Shown piece after piece: positions 15,708 through 24,005 of a stretch of DNA of 29,159 nt. Both the position numbers and the translations under genes were made by a program. The notes beneath the pieces are model-generated. The model worked only from the letters and a program-made list of their open reading frames with translations. It was not told where the DNA came from and ran no database searches. Where the stretch lies: contig JAYEFR010000007.1 of the NCBI GenBank assembly GCA_034716155.1, forward strand, positions 1 to 29,159, given 5' to 3'. The stretch is from JAGGYK01 sp034716155 (GTDB lineage Bacteria > Desulfobacterota > Desulfomonilia > UBA1062). Every line of letters starts with the position of its first letter. Positions within the stretch are counted from its first letter, which is position 1.

Positions 15708-16829
15708 ATGGCAATAAATAACGCAAAGATTAATTTTCAAAAATTGGCGAAATTTGCAGGAGTTGCCATAAATGGTGATAGACCCTTTGATATTCAGATC
15801 CATAATGAGAATTCGTATGAACGGATTTTACAAGGCGGTGCCCTCGCTCTGGGTGAATCGTATATGGACGGGTGGTGGGACTGCCGGTCATTAGATCAGT
15901 TGATTAACAGGTTTTTACAGGCAAGACTGGAAGACCGGGTTAAAAAAGATTGGAAGCTTATATGGCATATATTGCAATCAAGAATCTTTAATCTCCAAAA
16001 ATCCAGCCGCGCCTTTCAGGTTGGCGAAAGACATTACGATATCGGCAATGATTTCTACCAGCAAATGTTGGACAAAAGAATGCTGTATACGAGTGCTTAT
16101 TGGAAAAATGCCAAGGACCTGGATGAAGCCCAGGAAGCCAAACTGGAATTGGTATGCCGAAAGATCGGTCTGCAACCGGGGATGACCGTACTCGAATTAG
16201 GCTGTGGGTGGGGTTCTTTCGCCAAATATGCAGCGGAAAAATACGGAGCCAAGGTTACCGGGGTAACGGTTTCAAAAGAACAAGTCGAATTGGGCAAAGA
16301 AATGTGTAACGGCCTGCCCGTTGAAATTAAGCTGCAAGATTATCGCAACGTGAGTGGAAAATATGACCGTGTCATATCCATTGGCATCATGGAACATGTG
16401 GGTCATAAAAACTACCGTACCTATATGGAGATAGTGAACCGCACCCTTAAAGATGACGGCATTGCTCTTATTCACACCATCGGTAGTAATATCAGTGCCA
16501 CGACCGCTAACCCTTGGACAACAAAATATATCTTCCCGAATAGCATGCTGCCATCTATTGCACAGATTGGAAGGGCAATGGAAGGGCTGTTTGTCATGGA
16601 AGACTGGCATAATTTTGGCCCGGATTACGATAAGACATTAATGGCCTGGTATAATAATTTTGAAATGGCATGGCCTGACTTCAAAGATAAATACGGGGAG
16701 TGTTTCTATCGGATGTGGTGTTATTATCTGCTTAGTTCTGCGGGGGCATTTCGTTCGCGTCATATTCAGTTGTGGCAAATAGTCATGACCAAACCAGGGA
16801 GAGGACAGCCAAACTGCCGATTTAGTTAA
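15708..16829 (+). CDS. Cyclopropane-fatty-acyl-phospholipid synthase family methyltransferase
   Basis: 373 residues, close to E. coli Cfa (382). The enzyme transfers a methylene group from S-adenosylmethionine to the double bond of an unsaturated acyl chain in a membrane phospholipid. The sequence shows the N-terminal lipid-binding region with GESYMDGWWDC (49-59), HYDIGNDFY (109-117), SAM motif VLELGCGWGS (161-170), IMEHVGHKNY (227-236, part of the bicarbonate site of Cfa), NFGPDYDKTL and a C-terminal GAFRSRHIQLWQIV. The ribosome site is GAGG about ten bases from the ATG. It is followed after 73 bp by a reductase-family gene. That pairing leaves open whether the product is a cyclopropane or, after reduction, a methyl-branched chain. 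Confidence 0.9.
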   Translation: MAINNAKINFQKLAKFAGVAINGDRPFDIQIHNENSYERILQGGALALGESYMDGWWDCRSLDQLINRFLQARLEDRVKKDWKLIWHILQSRIFNLQKSSRAFQVGERHYDIGNDFYQQMLDKRMLYTSAYWKNAKDLDEAQEAKLELVCRKIGLQPGMTVLELGCGWGSFAKYAAEKYGAKVTGVTVSKEQVELGKEMCNGLPVEIKLQDYRNVSGKYDRVISIGIMEHVGHKNYRTYMEIVNRTLKDDGIALIHTIGSNISATTANPWTTKYIFPNSMLPSIAQIGRAMEGLFVMEDWHNFGPDYDKTLMAWYNNFEMAWPDFKDKYGECFYRMWCYYLLSSAGAFRSRHIQLWQIVMTKPGRGQPNCRFS

Positions 16830-16902
16830 TCTCCCTTTTAATAAAGGCCCTTTTCTGGTAGGGCTGCTCATATTACAATAAAAAAGCCATGGATAAATTG
16901 AA

Positions 16903-17895
16903 ATGATTGATTCTGAAGTTATTATTGTGGGAGGTGGGCCGGCAGGGTCAACCTGTGCGTGGCTACTTCATCAACATGGCATTCAAACAATGATTCTCGA
17001 TAAGAAAACGTTCCCGCGGCACAAGCTCTGTGCTGGATGGATTACGCCAAAAGTACTGCAAGACCTGCAGATAAAAAAGGGAGAATATCCGTACGGCTTA
17101 GTGACCCTTAAACGGCTGAATTTTCATCTTTATGGCATGAAAATCCCGGTTAAAACCCGTCAATATTCCATAAGAAGGTATGAATTTGATTACTGGCTGA
17201 TCAAGCGGGCTGCCGTACCCGTAAAAGAACACATGGTGAAATACATACAAAAGATTAATGATTACTATATCATTGATAATGCGTTTCGTTGCAAGTACCT
17301 GGTAGGTGCGGGTGGTACGAATTGTCCTGTTTATCAAAGTTTTTTCAAAAGGGCTAATCCCAGGATACAAAGACAACTGATTACGGCAATGGAAGAAGAG
17401 TTCAAATACGATTACAGCGACGCAAATTGTCATCTTTGGTTTTTTGAAAAAAACCTACCCGGCTATTCCTGGTATGTACCCAAAGGAGACGGTTATGTAA
17501 ATGTTGGTATTGGTGGAAAGTTTCATACAATGAAAGCCCGTGGAGAAACAATCCGCACTCACTGGAATTACTTCGTGAAAAAGTTGGTAAAACTATCACT
17601 GATAAGGGATCACTCATTCAGTCCACGTGGATATAATTACTATCTCCGGCAAAACATAGCATCCGGGCAGATGGATAATGCATTTATTATAGGTGATGCA
17701 GTCGGTCTGGCAACGATTGATATGGGAGAAGGTATTGGTCCTTCCGTTGAGAGTGGAATTTTGGCCGCCCGTTCAATTATCAGTGGGGAGAAATACCCCC
17801 TTGAATCCGTGATCAAATATAGTTTCCCTCATATCTTATTACCGCGGTGGAAAATATTATTCTCCCAGTTTCCAAAATGGTTAATAAGGTTTTAA
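16903..17895 (+). CDS. Geranylgeranyl-reductase-family FAD-dependent oxidoreductase
   Basis: 330 residues. VIIVGGGPAGSTCAW (6-20) binds the ADP of FAD. HKLCAGWI (40-47) and RRYEFDYWL (91-99) are the family's substrate-side and FAD-side signatures. IIGDAVGLATIDMGEGIGPS (262-281) is the C-terminal FAD contact of the p-hydroxybenzoate-hydroxylase fold. Family members reduce C=C bonds of isoprenoid lipids in archaea and plants, or act as lipid or pigment oxidoreductases in bacteria. It is on the short side for the family (about 380). No good ribosome site precedes the ATG, so expression probably depends on the upstream CFA synthase. Because that partner modifies acyl double bonds, a lipid-chain substrate is the most likely guess. 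Confidence 0.8.
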   Translation: MIDSEVIIVGGGPAGSTCAWLLHQHGIQTMILDKKTFPRHKLCAGWITPKVLQDLQIKKGEYPYGLVTLKRLNFHLYGMKIPVKTRQYSIRRYEFDYWLIKRAAVPVKEHMVKYIQKINDYYIIDNAFRCKYLVGAGGTNCPVYQSFFKRANPRIQRQLITAMEEEFKYDYSDANCHLWFFEKNLPGYSWYVPKGDGYVNVGIGGKFHTMKARGETIRTHWNYFVKKLVKLSLIRDHSFSPRGYNYYLRQNIASGQMDNAFIIGDAVGLATIDMGEGIGPSVESGILAARSIISGEKYPLESVIKYSFPHILLPRWKILFSQFPKWLIRF

Positions 17896-17903
17896 GAATA
17901 CTT

Positions 17904-17928
17904 AAAAAAGAGGGTCACCCAGCCCTCT
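17904..17928 (-). terminator. Rho-independent terminator facing the minus strand
   Basis: On the minus strand AGAGGG, an 8-base loop and CCCTCT are followed directly by TTTTTT. No annotated minus-strand gene ends here, so it points to transcription coming from the 17930-18430 region or from the tRNA. On the plus strand the hairpin lies 14 bases after the reductase stop but has no U-run. Confidence 0.7.
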
Positions 17929-18096
17929 CCAGTAAAGGTGGTGTCTTTTGTCCCCGGCAGGATATGTTTTTGCTTCCTGATCCGCCTCTGGCATGAGCCA
18001 CGAGGGTTTGGACATAAGGAGCCGGAAGATTTGATATTAAACGATTGGATATGGCAGGGAACCGACGATTTTCTGGGGGCAGCGAGTTTTTAGGGA

Positions 18097-18179
18097 TCGT
18101 AAGAGAAAGAGGAAGGGTTGCTCCGCTCCGAGATACCTGATGGTCTCTCCGCTCCGCAACCATCACTATCTCTTAACGA
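18097..18179 (-). ncRNA. Long hairpin in a possibly transcribed segment (candidate structured RNA)
   Basis: The outer arms are TCGTAAGAGA (18097-18106) and TCTCTTAACGA (18169-18179). GGTTGC (18116-18121) pairs with GCAACC (18156-18161). Inside, GAGA..ACC pairs with GGT..TCTC around a four-base loop. The two strands of the internal loop carry the same purine-rich octamer (GGAGCGGA as read on the minus strand), an unusual symmetric arrangement. A terminator for the same strand lies 170 bases downstream. A weak 83-codon frame (17915-18166) runs through it, ending inside the terminator, but its composition is not protein-like. I see nothing else in 17936-18428. Confidence 0.35.
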
Positions 18180-18428
18180 CCTTGAACCTGATGGGGGAAT
18201 ATGTGCGGATCATAACCGCCCACCATAAATAAGTGAAAATAAGGATGCAGAAAATGGAGCTAAAGACAAATTATGTCGGCAATATGGTAAACCCTTCAAA
18301 AAACAATATAAAATCTCACTTGAACAATGAGTTAAAAATGAATCAGGCTGTCATGCCATTCCGTTTTGATTATTTATCAGCGGGTGATGATACAGATCGT
18401 CGACCCCAAATATCCGAAAGGGTATATG

Positions 18429-18503
18429 TGGTGGAGATGAGGGGATTTGAACCCCCGACCCCCGCGTTGCGAACGCGATGCTCTCCCACTGAGCTACATC
18501 CCC
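18429..18503 (-). tRNA. tRNA-Ala (anticodon CGC)
   Basis: Read on the minus strand, the acceptor GGGGATG pairs with CATCTCC and is followed by A and an encoded CCA. The D arm has GTAGCTCAGTGGGAGAGC, the anticodon loop TTCGCAA sits on a TCGCG/CGCGG stem, and the T arm has GGGGGTTCAAATCCCC. The anticodon CGC reads GCG (Ala), and the acceptor has the G3:U70 pair that defines alanine tRNA. With CCA it is 75 nt. Confidence 0.96.
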
Positions 18504-18516
18504 ATATAATATCTTA

Positions 18517-18545
18517 GCTATATGCAAGCTTTAAGAGCGGGTCAA
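18517..18545 (-). promoter_or_regulatory. Sigma-70 promoter for tRNA-Ala
   Basis: On the minus strand TTGACC (18545-18540) and TATAGC (18522-18517) are separated by 17 bases. The tRNA begins 13 bases after the -10 box, which leaves a short leader. Confidence 0.6.
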
Positions 18546-18800
18546 GCGGTTTTGTTTAATTAATCAATCAAGAGGACACAGTGCATCTTTATCTCCCATC
18601 TTTTATCTATGTTCTTTCCTGTCGCCTTTTTTACGGTATCAGCTATCGATGAAAATGGGTTCGAAGTCGAATTTTGAATTAGGGATGAGTGTGGCTTTGC
18701 CGGCGAGGCGATTTTAAATGAGCCGACCGGGCCTAATTTATGCAGTGAATAAAGGAGAAAAGATAGCCAAAAGAGAAAGCTTATCGACTGTTCAAACAAC

Positions 18801-19730
18801 TTACTTACTTACAAATGGATGTCTTGCATCTACCCTGGTCAGAATTTTCTCAATACAGAGGTTCTTCTGTGTCCAGAGGTCGCTGATCCACCGCTGGAAT
18901 CCCTCGCGGAATTCATCGTCTTCCATGTAATTCCCCAGAAGATTTTCAGTGACGGGAATCGTCTCTATCCGCATGACTACATGGGTGACCCTGCCGCAGA
19001 GGAATGCCCAGAAGCCTTTGTCTTCGCAGTCGGGGTAGACGATGGTGACGTTGAGGATATGCGTGATCTGGCTTCCCATAGCGGAAAGCACGAAACTCGT
19101 TCCGCCCGCCTTTGGCCGTAGGAGGTTGGCATAGGGAGACCGCTGCGCCTGATGTTTTTCGGGGGTAAAACGTGTGCCCTCCGCGAAATTCATGATTGAT
19201 ATAGGGGTGTTTTTGAACTTTTCACAGGCCCTTTTCGTGATTTCCAGATCCTTTCCCCTGAGATGGGGGTTTTTTTTCAGAAAGGCCTTGGAGTAGCGCT
19301 TCATGAAGGGAAATTCCAGTGCCCACCAGTCCAGACCCAGTATCGGCACCCAGATAAGCTCCTTTTTGACAAAGAATTTCAGGAAAGGGATCCTGTGGTG
19401 AAAGACCTTCTGGAGGACAGGGATGTCCACCCAGGATTGATGATTGCACAGCACCAAATACCAGCCGTTCGGGTCGAGGCCGTCAGTGCCCTCTACATCC
19501 CATTTGATTGTCCTTGTATGCCCCAGGCCAAAATTATTGCAGGCAATCCAGCTCGAGGCGATGTTGTTGAGGACAGTGTTGTACGCCTCGCGCGCTTTGC
19601 GGCCTGGGGTAATGAGCTTGAGGAACGCTACGGCAAACAGCGGGGTTGACCAGAAGATCGTATTCATTACAAGAAAGGCCACTGAGATTCCACCCAGGGC
19701 CGGCCCCTGCAGACGAGTCATCATTTTCAT
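18801..19730 (-). CDS. 1-acyl-glycerol-3-phosphate acyltransferase family protein, YihG-like
   Basis: About 309 residues with the preferred ATG at 19730, which has a strong GGGGGGAG site. A TTG 15 codons upstream would read through that site and is rejected. E. coli YihG has nearly the same length. An N-terminal membrane segment (AFLVMNTIFWSTPLFAVAFL) is followed by the PlsC motifs. NHQSWVD carries the catalytic His and Asp, FPFMKRYS comes next, then NFAEGTRFT, which binds the glycerol phosphate, and a later PKAGG block. The predicted job is acyl transfer to lysophosphatidic acid or a related lysolipid at the inner membrane. It is a single-gene unit: the terminator at 19799-19844 separates it from the nucleotidyltransferase gene upstream on the same strand. 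Confidence 0.88.
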   Translation of the reverse strand: MKMMTRLQGPALGGISVAFLVMNTIFWSTPLFAVAFLKLITPGRKAREAYNTVLNNIASSWIACNNFGLGHTRTIKWDVEGTDGLDPNGWYLVLCNHQSWVDIPVLQKVFHHRIPFLKFFVKKELIWVPILGLDWWALEFPFMKRYSKAFLKKNPHLRGKDLEITKRACEKFKNTPISIMNFAEGTRFTPEKHQAQRSPYANLLRPKAGGTSFVLSAMGSQITHILNVTIVYPDCEDKGFWAFLCGRVTHVVMRIETIPVTENLLGNYMEDDEFREGFQRWISDLWTQKNLCIEKILTRVDARHPFVSK

Positions 19731-19798
19731 ACGCTCCCCCCTTGAAAAAAAGATATTGTTGTCATCCAATGACAAAACCGATAAACAGACCCTGAAGA

Positions 19799-19844
19799 AA
19801 AAGTAAAGGGAAATGAAGTGTTTTACATTTATTTTGCATTTCCC
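19799..19844 (-). terminator. Terminator after the coaX-to-nucleotidyltransferase run
   Basis: On the minus strand GGGAAATG (19844-19837) pairs with CATTTCCC (19815-19808) across a 21-base loop. It is followed by TTTACTTTTT, 13 bases beyond the stop codon of the nucleotidyltransferase gene. Confidence 0.6.
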
Positions 19845-19856
19845 CCATTTTCGTGG

Positions 19857-22472
19857 CTATGCCCTTGACAGAAACTTTTTTGCAAGATATATGGCCTCAG
19901 AAGAGTCTTTGATCTCTCCATTCAGGCCTTTTTCTTTTATCAACCTCAGACAATTGCCGAGGGTTTTATCCTCCTTAAAACCCAGGGCAATAAGGTCTTT
20001 GCCTGTAATGGGCGGGGTGTAGTGACGCCAGGTAGTTATGTAGGATGATATCATTTTTCTTACCTCAGCGCTTTTTGTCTTTGCCATCGCAAAAAGGATC
20101 TCCTCCAAAGAGGCACCTTCGAGGATATTTGCCACCTCCGATGGCCTTTTCTCCCCTTTTTTTGCAAACTCCTTGAGTATATTTAACACATTATTTTTTG
20201 CATGGACTAATGCCTTTGTCTCACTAGGAGTTATACCCAACCATTTACAGACTGAAGGAACAGTCTCTGGCTTCATACGGGTTATCAAGGCCAGTAAGTA
20301 GATAAACCATGAGCTTACCACCTCTTGGGTATACAGGAGAGCAAACCATGATATGATCTCTTTTACCTGTACAAGGGTTTCCTTTGTTTTTGGGGTGTAA
20401 TCGAATTCAGGGTGTATAGAGGCAAGCACACCGATGGTTTTAAGTCTCTCCAGGCCTTTTATAGGATCATCTTCTAAAAGTATCTGCTTGAGCTCATGGA
20501 ATATACGCCCACCCGACACATTTTTTATAAGGTCTGATTGGATAGCCGAATGGATGAGGGAAAGTGTTTGTTTTCCAAGAGAGAATCCCAATCGTTGTTC
20601 AAAACGAACCGCCCTTAATATCCTGGATGGGTCCTCAACAAAACTTAGAGAATGGAGCACCCTTATACGTTTTTCTTTTATATCCCTTTGTGCGCCGAAG
20701 TAATCTATAAGCCGGCCAAATTGTGTTGGTTTTAGTGATACGGCCATAGTATTTATGGTAAAGTCTCTTCTGTATAGATCGAGTTTTAAAGTGGATTCCT
20801 CTACGATGGGCATCCCGCCGGGATATTTATAATATTCCAGCCGTGCTGTAGCAATATCTATGCGCCTTCCGTCTTTTAGCGTGATTACAGCTGTCTTGAA
20901 TTTCTCATGAGTTGCAACCCTTGCCCCGATAGAGGCAGCAAACTCTTTCGCAAACTTAACGCCAACTCCTTCTACAACAAGATCCACATCAAGATTATCA
21001 ATCCTTGAGATCATATCCCTTATGATCCCGCCTACCAGATAGATATTAAATCCCATAGCTGTTGCTACCTTACCTGCCTTTTCTAAAAGGGCGTAGATCT
21101 CTTCTGGAAGCCTTTCTTTCATTATCCCTTTTATGGATTTTTTGTGTGAGGAGGTAGGGGGTATCCCTTCTGTCCTTGCCATCTTTTGATGCATAACCCC
21201 CATAAGATCTTTCCTTGTGATTACCCCTGCAAGTCTCTCCCCTTCAACTACCGGCAGAAGACGCTGATTACCATCTACAATCAGCCTTCTTATCTCCCAT
21301 ACCGGGGCTGTGGGGCCTACCATCTTGATCTCGGTAATCATATAGTCCTTTACGCATACACCTCCAAGGTCGTGGCCTTGCGCCCGGGTTGCAATTCGCC
21401 TGGTGATCAGCCCGACGATCTTAGGACCGGATGTCACAGGGATTGCATTTATATTATACCTGTTTAATAAAGAGTTTGCCTGATTGATTGTAGAGGCCAC
21501 ATCGATAGTCTTTACTGGAAATGTCATGATATCCCTTGCAGAGATACTGGGTTTTGTTTCTTTGTTCAGGATCTTTGTAAGACGTTCTTCTGTTTGCTCC
21601 AGCGTGATATCCTTGATAGATGCCGCTGCTGCTGTAGGGTGACCTCCTCCCCCGAAGTGGGAGGTCGTCTCTGCTACATTTACCTGTGGAACCCGGCTCC
21701 TGGCCACCATATAAACTCTATCCCCCATAAGTCCAAGCGCAAAGAGTGCATCTGGATTATGCATGTCTCTGAGTTTATGCACGAGCATTGCAAAGTCTTC
21801 AACATAGGTAGCCGTGACAGACTTTGTCAAGAGTATGTTAATACCGTTTATCACTAAGGTATATGCATTCTTTATCAGTTGATCTAAAATATCTACTTGT
21901 TCAGGGGTAAGCTCTCTGTAAATGGCTTTTGATACAACACTTAGGTTAGCACCCCATTCAATGAGGTCTCCAAGGGCCGCGCAGTCATCTGGGCGTGTGG
22001 AAGGAAAGAGAAGGGAGCCCGTATCTTCATAGATACCCATGGCCATTACAGTGGCCTCTTCCGGGGTAGGGATTATCCCCTTTTCTTTTAAGATATGTAT
22101 CATCAATGTGGTATTTGAACCAAGCTCAATTAAATATTCTTTATTTCCATGAATATCATCTTGCGATGGCGGATGGTGGTCATATATAATCACCTCTACA
22201 TCCGGCTTGTTTATTAATTTGGCGAATGCCCCGATCCTGGAAAGTTGCCGTGTATCCACAATTATAAGCCGGCGTATCTTATCAGGAGATGTGTTTTTTA
22301 ATTTTACAATACTATCATTTGAGCCGGCCTCTGAATGGGAGAGATAGTCCCTTAGATTCTTTTCCTGTGATCCTGGAAATACAAGGAGTGCATCAGGATA
22401 GAGCCTTTTTGCTGCGATCATGGAAGAGAATGCATCAAAGTCTGCATTGATATGAGAGGTTATTACATCCAT
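19857..22472 (-). CDS. CCA/A-adding tRNA nucleotidyltransferase fused to DHH and CBS domains
   Basis: 871 residues in three parts. Residues 1-300 are a DHH phosphoesterase unit, with SHINADFDAF (6-15), IIYDHHPPS with DHH at 98-100, YEDTGSL (148-154) and the DHHA1 motif HFGGGGHPTAAA. Residues 312-428 are two CBS domains (ARDIMT... and VKDYMI...), which usually sense adenine nucleotides. Residues 460-871 are a class II nucleotidyltransferase with YLVGGIIRD (478-486), the metal-binding LDVD (Asp495, Asp497), RRDFTINTMA and EDPSRILRAVRF, then a tRNA-binding C-terminus. It adds or repairs the 3' CCA of tRNA. In lineages with split enzymes a large protein of this architecture adds only part of CCA, so full CCA activity is not assured. 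It starts 43 bp after xerD without a strong ribosome site. Confidence 0.9.
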   Translation of the reverse strand: MDVITSHINADFDAFSSMIAAKRLYPDALLVFPGSQEKNLRDYLSHSEAGSNDSIVKLKNTSPDKIRRLIIVDTRQLSRIGAFAKLINKPDVEVIIYDHHPPSQDDIHGNKEYLIELGSNTTLMIHILKEKGIIPTPEEATVMAMGIYEDTGSLLFPSTRPDDCAALGDLIEWGANLSVVSKAIYRELTPEQVDILDQLIKNAYTLVINGINILLTKSVTATYVEDFAMLVHKLRDMHNPDALFALGLMGDRVYMVARSRVPQVNVAETTSHFGGGGHPTAAAASIKDITLEQTEERLTKILNKETKPSISARDIMTFPVKTIDVASTINQANSLLNRYNINAIPVTSGPKIVGLITRRIATRAQGHDLGGVCVKDYMITEIKMVGPTAPVWEIRRLIVDGNQRLLPVVEGERLAGVITRKDLMGVMHQKMARTEGIPPTSSHKKSIKGIMKERLPEEIYALLEKAGKVATAMGFNIYLVGGIIRDMISRIDNLDVDLVVEGVGVKFAKEFAASIGARVATHEKFKTAVITLKDGRRIDIATARLEYYKYPGGMPIVEESTLKLDLYRRDFTINTMAVSLKPTQFGRLIDYFGAQRDIKEKRIRVLHSLSFVEDPSRILRAVRFEQRLGFSLGKQTLSLIHSAIQSDLIKNVSGGRIFHELKQILLEDDPIKGLERLKTIGVLASIHPEFDYTPKTKETLVQVKEIISWFALLYTQEVVSSWFIYLLALITRMKPETVPSVCKWLGITPSETKALVHAKNNVLNILKEFAKKGEKRPSEVANILEGASLEEILFAMAKTKSAEVRKMISSYITTWRHYTPPITGKDLIALGFKEDKTLGNCLRLIKEKGLNGEIKDSSEAIYLAKKFLSRA

Positions 22473-22515
22473 AGAATCTAGTCCCGCTTTGCCCTGCTAT
22501 TGGTCAAAATTACAA

Positions 22516-23400
22516 CTATCCCCTTGGATGATAAAGCTCATGTATCTCCTTGAGCCTTTTTGATGTGATGTGTGTATAGATCTGGGTGGTAGAGATATCA
22601 GCATGCCCTAGCATCATCTGTACTGATCTTAAGTCTGCGCCCCCTATCAAAAGGTGAGTAGCAAAGGAATGTCTTAGCGTGTGTGGAGAAATAGGTTTGC
22701 CTATCCCAGCTAAAACGGTGTATTTTTTTACCATATACCAAAAATTTTGTCTGGACATAGCACTACCTCTTATTGAACAGAACACAGTATTGGTTCCTTT
22801 TTTTACATGAAGGCCTCTTACTTCCGCTATGTATTTTTTTACCCATTTAACTGCGGTCTCTCCCAATGGGATCAGCCGCTCTTTTTCCCCCTTGCCTGTG
22901 GTCACCAGATAGCCTATATCCAGATTCATATTGTTCATCTTTAAGTTCACTAATTCAGAGACCCTAAGGCCGGTCGCATACAAAACTTCGAGCATGGCCT
23001 TATCTCTTATTCCTATAGGAGAGGGCACATCAGGGGCATTTGATAGTTTGTCCACCTCTTTTTTGTTAAGGACATCCGGGAGATACATCTCTCTTTTCGG
23101 GAGTATAATATCCTTGGTGGGATCAGTTTTAATAACGCCTTCATCCAAAAGGAATCTGTAAAATTGCTTGATGGCAACAACCCTTCTATTAATACTTATT
23201 GCCTTAAACCCCTTCTTACGGCAGTAAGTGATAAACTCTCTTAAATCAGAATCGTCTACCTTTTTTATATTCCCCCCTATTTTTTCTATCCATGTTGCAA
23301 AGCTTTTCAGGTCATTTGCATACGCACATAAGGTATTTTCAGGTGCAGATCTTTCTGCAACAAGATATTCTATAAAGGAGTCTATAAGCGCTTCTTTCAT
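22516..23400 (-). CDS. xerD: Site-specific tyrosine recombinase XerD
   Basis: 294 residues with the SAM-like N-terminal DNA-binding domain (about 5-85) and a C-terminal catalytic domain. The full catalytic set is visible: Arg146 in TGLRVSE, Lys170 in TTGKGEKERL, His240 and Arg243 in SPHTLRHSFATHL, His266 in MLGHADIS and the nucleophile Tyr275 in TTQIYTHI. XerD, normally with XerC, resolves chromosome dimers at dif under FtsK control. Length and sequence fit XerD/XerC rather than a phage integrase, and no attachment site or phage genes are nearby. XerC versus XerD is a best guess. Its ATG overlaps the stop of the SPOR gene (ATGA), so it is translated with the peptidoglycan genes upstream. Confidence 0.88.
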   Translation of the reverse strand: MKEALIDSFIEYLVAERSAPENTLCAYANDLKSFATWIEKIGGNIKKVDDSDLREFITYCRKKGFKAISINRRVVAIKQFYRFLLDEGVIKTDPTKDIILPKREMYLPDVLNKKEVDKLSNAPDVPSPIGIRDKAMLEVLYATGLRVSELVNLKMNNMNLDIGYLVTTGKGEKERLIPLGETAVKWVKKYIAEVRGLHVKKGTNTVFCSIRGSAMSRQNFWYMVKKYTVLAGIGKPISPHTLRHSFATHLLIGGADLRSVQMMLGHADISTTQIYTHITSKRLKEIHELYHPRG

Positions 23401-24005
23401 CTCTTGGTGATCTTGAGACTAATGCCAATAGCCCCCAGGTCATCTTGGGCTAACTTTGTGCTGTCTTTGTCTGGATATGCGCCTACAAGAAGTCTGAAAC
23501 ACCTTTCTGATTCCTTCACCATATATGAGATAACACCTAGGTTTCTAAGGCGAGATTGCTCGGCCAATGCCTGTTCTTCTGTCTTGAATGTACCAATCTC
23601 TATAGCATAGGGCACTGGCATGCCAACAAAAGCGCCTTTATTTGCAATCTTGGCCTCTTGCAATTCTCTCGATTTTACTACTGCATCTTTTATGGTGGCG
23701 AATAGTCCATAGTCTACCCTGTACCATACGCCTTTTTTCCCGAGGTCTATCTTTGTGATAAATGTTGGCCTAAGTGTTAACCTCAGGCTGTTCATTTTCT
23801 CTATAGCCGGAGCCGGGTCCCTCCATGATGACATATGTATTGTATAAGGATAGAATGTCTCTTTCACATACTTGATTGAGTGTTGCTTCTGTGGCATGGC
23901 AGGAGCCCTTTGGATCTCTTTTTCTACTACATTGCTAAGGCCTAGCTCAGCCAGGGCCGGTAGTGATATAAAAACTATTATTAATGTCATGATAATGCTC
24001 TTCAC
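23397..24005 (-). CDS. Exported SPOR-domain protein
   Basis: 202 residues. A signal peptide (MKSIIMTLIIVFISLPALA, cleavage around 19) sends it to the periplasm. Two SPOR-like repeats follow: YPYTIHMSSWRDPAPAIEKM to about residue 118, and PYAIEIGTFKTEEQALAEQS to the end. SPOR domains bind glycan strands from which amidases have removed the stem peptides, marking septal peptidoglycan. Its position between an N-acetylmuramoyl-L-alanine amidase and xerD, with ATGA overlaps on both sides, fits a role in cell separation. It has no cytoplasmic or transmembrane part, unlike FtsN or DamX. Confidence 0.85.
   Translation of the reverse strand: MKSIIMTLIIVFISLPALAELGLSNVVEKEIQRAPAMPQKQHSIKYVKETFYPYTIHMSSWRDPAPAIEKMNSLRLTLRPTFITKIDLGKKGVWYRVDYGLFATIKDAVVKSRELQEAKIANKGAFVGMPVPYAIEIGTFKTEEQALAEQSRLRNLGVISYMVKESERCFRLLVGAYPDKDSTKLAQDDLGAIGISLKITKR

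Noticed and set aside
17915..18166. 83-codon minus-strand frame in the structured segment
   Set aside because: Its composition is dominated by Pro, Ser and Arg, it runs through a long hairpin and its stop lies inside a terminator, so a coding role is not supported on present evidence.
18233..18517. Plus-strand open frame ending in RGFEPPTPALRTRCSPTELH
   Set aside because: It is the antisense of tRNA-Ala; this peptide is a well-known spurious translation of tRNA genes.
18560..18799. 79-codon minus-strand frame starting with TTG one base after the acyltransferase stop
   Set aside because: No ribosome site. The middle part looks like dispersed non-coding repeat sequence, and the tail (SIADTVKKATGKNIDKRWEI) fits no family I know. 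Possible remnant but not supported as a gene.
22516..23400. XerD as a phage or island integrase
   Set aside because: Length and motifs fit housekeeping XerC/XerD, it is embedded in a peptidoglycan gene run by overlaps, and no attachment repeats or phage genes are present.
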